The position numbers and the translations under genes are program-made. Below, piece after piece: positions 60,441 through 64,000 of a DNA stretch of 64,000 bases. The first letter of the stretch is position 1; every line of letters begins with the position of its first letter. The stretch is from Phoenix dactylifera (taxonomy: Eukaryota > Streptophyta > Magnoliopsida > Arecales > Arecaceae). The stretch lies in NCBI RefSeq assembly GCF_009389715.1, contig NC_052405.1, forward strand, positions 11,486,694-11,550,693. The letters run 5' to 3'. A model generated the notes under the pieces. That model saw only the letters and a list, made by a program, of their open reading frames with translations. It was not told the origin of the DNA and ran no database searches.

Positions 60441-60824
60441 TTAGATAAAAACAACATAAAAGTATATGCCCATTTTCCTCCAGGTATAGCATGGAATTAC
60501 TGTAACAAAATCAAACTAGGCATTCATGTAGAACTACTAGATACACAGCAGCAACGCATAAATCAGAAGCATGTACTCACAAAGAATGAAATATGCAACC
60601 TTAATAAATTGGTCTGTGATAACAACTATGGAATTAAGTCCAGAAATATTTAAGGGAGACCAAGAACAAAATCCTGAAATATCTATCCACAATGCAAAAT
60701 GTATTGAGATACGTTTCTGAGCAACTGTGACAGTTGCCAGCCGAAGATATTAAAATCTAATAATAATAAAAGACTGTTCTCTGCGTCGTCTAATCTTTTG
60801 AAAGAATCCAAGAACAAACACTAC

Positions 60825-61305
60825 GGGCTCGTTTGGTTCGCAGGAAGCATTTTCCTTCCTAGGAATATGATTCCTGGGAAACAAATTCCTAGGAAGAGAA
60901 TGCCTAGGAAAGTACTTTTGGCATGTTTGGTTGACCATGGGAAAGTGACAAATTTCCAAGGTGCTTATGTTTGGTTGGCCATCCACTTTCCTAGGAAAGT
61001 TATATATAATTCCTATTATGCCCTTAATAAAAATTAGGTTTTTAATGCCTCTTTAATGCCTCTTTAATGCTGAAGGGACTTTTTGGAAAAAAGTAAAAAT
61101 GGAGTGATTCCCGCCTCATGGGAAAGTTACTTTCCCATGTTTCTCATGGGAAAGACTTTCCCATGAAATATGGGAATCACATTCCCATGGGAATACAACT
61201 TTCCCTTCTCTCTCCTTTGAAAACTCCAACCAAACAAGAGGCATATCATTACTTTTCCGTTGACCACACTTTCCCCCTTTTTTTTCCCGCGAACCAAACG
61301 AGCCC
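60825..61305. mobile_element. MITE (481 bp) inserted in the CACTA terminus
   Basis: Inverted termini are GGGCTCGTTTGGTTCGC and GCGAACCAAACGAGCCC, a perfect 17-bp match, with TAC duplicated on both sides (60822-60824, 61306-61308). The interior is full of CCTAGGAA and GGGAAAGT words in both orientations. Length and ends resemble the 482-bp MITE at 3557-4038, so both may belong to one Tourist-like family. It carries no coding capacity. Confidence 0.9.
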
Positions 61306-61317
61306 TACCAGAAAACA

Positions 61318-61870
61318 TGCGTATAGTGACGGAGATTCCCGTCACTATACCGTGTTTCCGGTTACTAATATGGAATTGGTGACCGGAGCTCCCGTCACTG
61401 ACTTGGTTACAAAAACACGCGTCACTAAATTATCAGTGACGGCGGAGATTCCCGTCACTAACCCTCGTGACAGAACCGCCGTCACTAAGCCGTTACAAAT
61501 TCAAGAATTAAAAATTTAAGAAATTATGTATTTCCCGTCACTATCTAGTTGCGGAGTTAGTGACGAAGATAACTTGGTCACTGATTTTGTCACAGAATGC
61601 GGTCACAAGTTTGGTCACTGATCTGTCACAACCTTTAGTGACAGATTTAGTCGTCACAGACATGGTCACACATTTTGTCACTACATTTGTCATTAATCCC
61701 GTCACTGACCTAGTGATAAGTTTACCGTCACTAATTAGTTACAAACGCGCTGAGCAAAATCAATTTTTATTAACCAAAATCCTGTCACTAAGTTTATGAC
61801 TGCTCGTCACAATACTTGGTAAACAATTTAGTAACCAAAATTTGGTCACCGATCACAATCTAATAACCTG
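61318..61870. repeat. CACTA subterminal repeats
   Basis: More than twenty short copies of CCGTCACTA / TAGTGACGG / GGTCACTGA-type words in both orientations over about 550 bp, ending before the (AAT)n run at 61,896. Such arrays bind the element's own transposition proteins in En/Spm. Two long open frames through it are by-products of the repeat. Confidence 0.8.
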
Positions 61871-62091
61871 GTACATTTGGTACATTGATTGGCTCATAAT
61901 AATAATAATAATAATATCATTAATAGCAAAGGCATTCAACATTACGCAAAAGTCATTTTAAATGTCATTCAAAATTGGCATCAACATGTCCTGAATCCAT
62001 CAAAATCAAAGTCTAAAAATATGTCATAAAGATCAACAGAGATTTCATTCCTCCTAGGAATGCAAGGACCTATCATCTAAGGCAAAAACAA

Positions 62092-63880
62092 TCATAATAA
62101 AGTATGATCAGCAGAACCAGAATCACCATTACACCCCCGATCTGCATGCCTTGTTCCAAAGCCAATCTCTTCTCTCATCTTTTGAAGAACCTCCTCTTGC
62201 CATTTTTTCTTTTTCTGCTCAAGAATACGTAGAAGGTCTTCATGAGTGTACAGCTCTGGAGCTTGACTTGTAGAGGTGGAAGAGGATGATGATTGCCCAA
62301 TAATTCCAGTGAGATTCTCTAGGGGACTAAAGCCATAGACATGGCCATGAGTTGGGACACCAGTTGCCTCAAACCACAAGTCATAATCACATGGAGGAGC
62401 ATCTGAGGTGGAGGCATCACCATATTTTTTGGAGTATTCAGCTGAATACTTTGCCTGCCAGTTGATTTAAAAGAAGAGAAAAACATTATGGTAGATCAAA
62501 CAAGAGATAAACATGAGCAAGCTCAATAATATTTATGAATCATAAAAAAATTATACTAACCATGACAGCTTCACTTCTCTTATCTACATATCCTCCCATG
62601 CCTTGCTTTGTCTTATGCGTCCGATTAAAAGATTCAACTATTGTTGGCTCCCTACCTAACTTTAATTTCTACAAAAGAGAAAAGAAAAAAATCATTAACA
62701 TATAATGGGCTAATTTAAGATGATTGAACAATAATATAAAAATTATTATAGAAATCTAATTGAATAAAGATATGTACCAGTCGTTCGTCATGATTGACAA
62801 ATGCGATTGATCCTCCACAGTGTTTAGAGATGCTACCATTCTTCATGGTGTTTCTATTATTTTTGTTGGCTTCTGATTTCTTCTTCCATTTTGGGGAGAT
62901 CCAAATATCAATTAGCTTATTCCAATTTTCTCTAGAGATCCAATTAGGGGGTTTATCACGGGCTTTATTTAAATCTCCTTTTGCTTCCAAAAGCTTTTGG
63001 CTTCTGACCCTCCCTAATGAGGTTGTCAACCGTCGCTGACAATGCTTGTCCCAAACTTGATGCACATGATGCAATTGTCCTGGAAGAATTGTGTGTATCT
63101 CCTAACAAAAAAAAAGTCGCAAGTAATCAGACTTATTAATTGGCATGTGTAACAAGGGCAAAAGTTAATGATAAGAAATATAAATTAATTACATCACCTC
63201 AAATTTGTTCCACATTCCAACTTTAGCATGTGTAGGGACCTCCCTCCATGACAACCACGGACCATTGAAAAATTGGCGCATGATAGCAACAGCTTTGTGA
63301 CTGACCTCATAATCAAGAAACCTGCAATTCAAAAAATATTCATTAGAAAATAAATTAAATACTTTAAATGCAACAAACACATAAATTCAAATTAGTGATA
63401 TAAGAAAGTGATATTTTCATACATTCCTCTTGTGCACCTAACAATCACTTTTCCATTTGCATCAACAGGGGCTTTAAGGGTTGGTTCTCGGCCATTGCTT
63501 TGTCGTGGATCAATCCCAAGTTCATCATTCATCTGATCCTCATTTATTGTATCCTCATGATTTTGCACTGCACCATTCATTTCTTCATCGTTTATTTCTT
63601 CATTTGTATCCACCTCTTCAATCATGTCCCCATCAGGAATGTAATCATCATCATCATGACAATCCTCGACACGCTCAGGCAACCTAGAAGGTTGAGAAGG
63701 AACTTGAGTAGCAGCCAGTATTAAAGCTGCTTTTCCATTACCTCTTGGTTTCCCTTTTTTCTTGGCCATAACTGCACAACAATAAAAAGTTGTAGTTAGT
63801 TCACAATGTAAATGTCAACAAATCCAATCAAAGTAAAGAACAATCAGTGGACCTGTTGCTTTCCCTTTGCTCTTTCTCAT
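62092..63880 (-). CDS. CACTA accessory protein, Transposase_24 (PTTA/En-Spm) family
   Basis: Five main exons on the minus strand, all GT-AG and in phase: 63769-63423, 63321-63198, 63101-62778, 62668-62561 and 62454-62092, giving 421 aa from ATG 63769. A small upstream exon 63880-63853 (MRKSKGKAT) joins in frame through TTGTGCAG and may be the true start. Order: Lys-rich N-terminus, acidic Asp/Glu region (residues 38-90), KVIVRCTRGM, then the domain with MRQFFNGPWLSWREVP, HQVWDKHCQRRL, KPPNWISRENWNKLIDIW and SEANKNNRNTMKNG. EPTIVESFNRTHK and a C-terminal Glu/Lys coiled-coil-like segment follow. No stop or frameshift, so the element may be young. It resembles the second protein of plant CACTA elements, thought to bind ends rather than catalyse. 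Confidence 0.82.
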
Positions 63881-63949
63881 GTCTGCACAATTATAATTTA
63901 TAAGTCTAAAATTAGTTATATTAGCATTCACAAAGTTGCATGTTGTATT

Positions 63950-64000
63950 TTAATCTTCCTCAGCCTCATGCTCCTCTTCCTCGGTTTGTTCATCTTCAAA
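63950..64000 (-). CDS. C-terminal end of an upstream CACTA frame, partial
   Basis: At the right edge the minus strand reads FEDEQTEEEEHEAEED and stop (63950-63952). An acidic tail just before the Transposase_24 gene on the same strand is where the large TNP2-like transposase of CACTA elements is expected to end. Only 16 codons are visible, so the identification is by position and composition. Confidence 0.4.
   Translation of the reverse strand, partial: FEDEQTEEEEHEAEED

Larger units (their letters stand above)
60819..64000 (-). mobile_element. CACTA (En/Spm) transposon, one end, continuing beyond the window
   Basis: The terminus CACTAC (60819-60824) is separated from CAGAAAACATGCG (61309 on) by a MITE. 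Removing the MITE and one TAC restores CACTACCAGAAAACATGCG, the standard plant CACTA end. Next come subterminal repeats and then, on the minus strand, a Transposase_24 gene and the tail of another frame. The other end and its 3-bp target duplication are outside the window. Confidence 0.85.

Noticed and set aside
61118..61799. Two plus-strand frames of 133 and 79 codons
   Set aside because: They run through the MITE and CACTA subterminal repeats, giving repeated VTxLVT residues; not genes.
1..64000. CRISPR arrays, bacterial operons, viral genes, rRNA or obvious tRNA genes
   Set aside because: I looked for regular spacer-separated repeats, ribosome-binding-site-led gene runs and RNA gene signatures and saw none. 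tRNA genes could be missed by eye; a tRNA scan would settle this.

Overview
This is a stretch of plant nuclear DNA: intron-containing genes with GT-AG splice sites, an AT-rich background, (AT)n microsatellites and layered transposable elements of typical plant families. The gene content fits an angiosperm, most likely a monocot. A palm-like genome is my best guess from the long AT-rich introns and repeat style, but the sequence alone does not prove it. There is no CRISPR, prokaryotic or viral gene content.

Layout. (1) About 0.46-2.04 kb, minus strand: 5' exons of DPH2 (diphthamide synthesis on eEF2), running off the left edge. (2) About 1.4-28.4 kb: a four-copy tandem array of class IV (GH19) chitinase genes, all on the plus strand, with ATGs at 5718, 12794, 18737 and 24772. 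Copies 1 and 2 lack the hevein-type chitin-binding domain through an exact 111-bp in-frame difference in exon 1. Copies 3 and 4 have it and encode identical proteins. The units also carry pieces of both neighbouring genes: DPH2 intron in unit 2, and the upstream/5' region of an L20 ribosomal protein gene after copies 2, 3 and 4. Each unit also has an exon-like ORF fragment about 1.4-2.1 kb upstream of the chitinase ATG. Insertions differ between units: Tourist-like MITEs, a 766-bp solo LTR, a 952-bp hAT-type element and an 800-bp AT-rich MITE. (3) 28.5-30.9 kb: an intact two-exon bL20 gene. (4) 31-38 kb: no recognisable gene except diverged local repeats at 35.5-36.7 kb. (5) 38.36 kb: a small unrecognised ORF. 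(6) 39.4-47.0 kb: a seven-exon RING-CH (MARCH-type) membrane E3 ligase gene whose first intron holds a degenerate ~182-bp tandem array, a SINE-like repeat and a 199-bp duplication. (7) 47-55 kb: intergenic, with a 149-bp solo LTR (5-bp TSD), TRIM-like LTR remnants and microsatellites. (8) 55.35-58.5 kb: a bHLH153-like gene with a 1.6-kb leader intron. (9) 60.1-64 kb: a TRIM element, then the end of a CACTA transposon interrupted 6 bp from its terminus by a 481-bp MITE. The CACTA carries a spliced, apparently intact Transposase_24 (PTTA/En-Spm) gene on the minus strand.

How it fits together. The chitinases are predicted secreted defence enzymes that expanded by unequal duplication between two housekeeping genes (DPH2 and L20). 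They diversified mainly by presence or absence of the chitin-binding module. The rest is ordinary single-copy genes separated by nested transposons. I see no wholly new biological system. The most interesting material is the chitinase array and its junctions, the exon-like fragment repeated in every unit, and the cleanly readable nested insertions.
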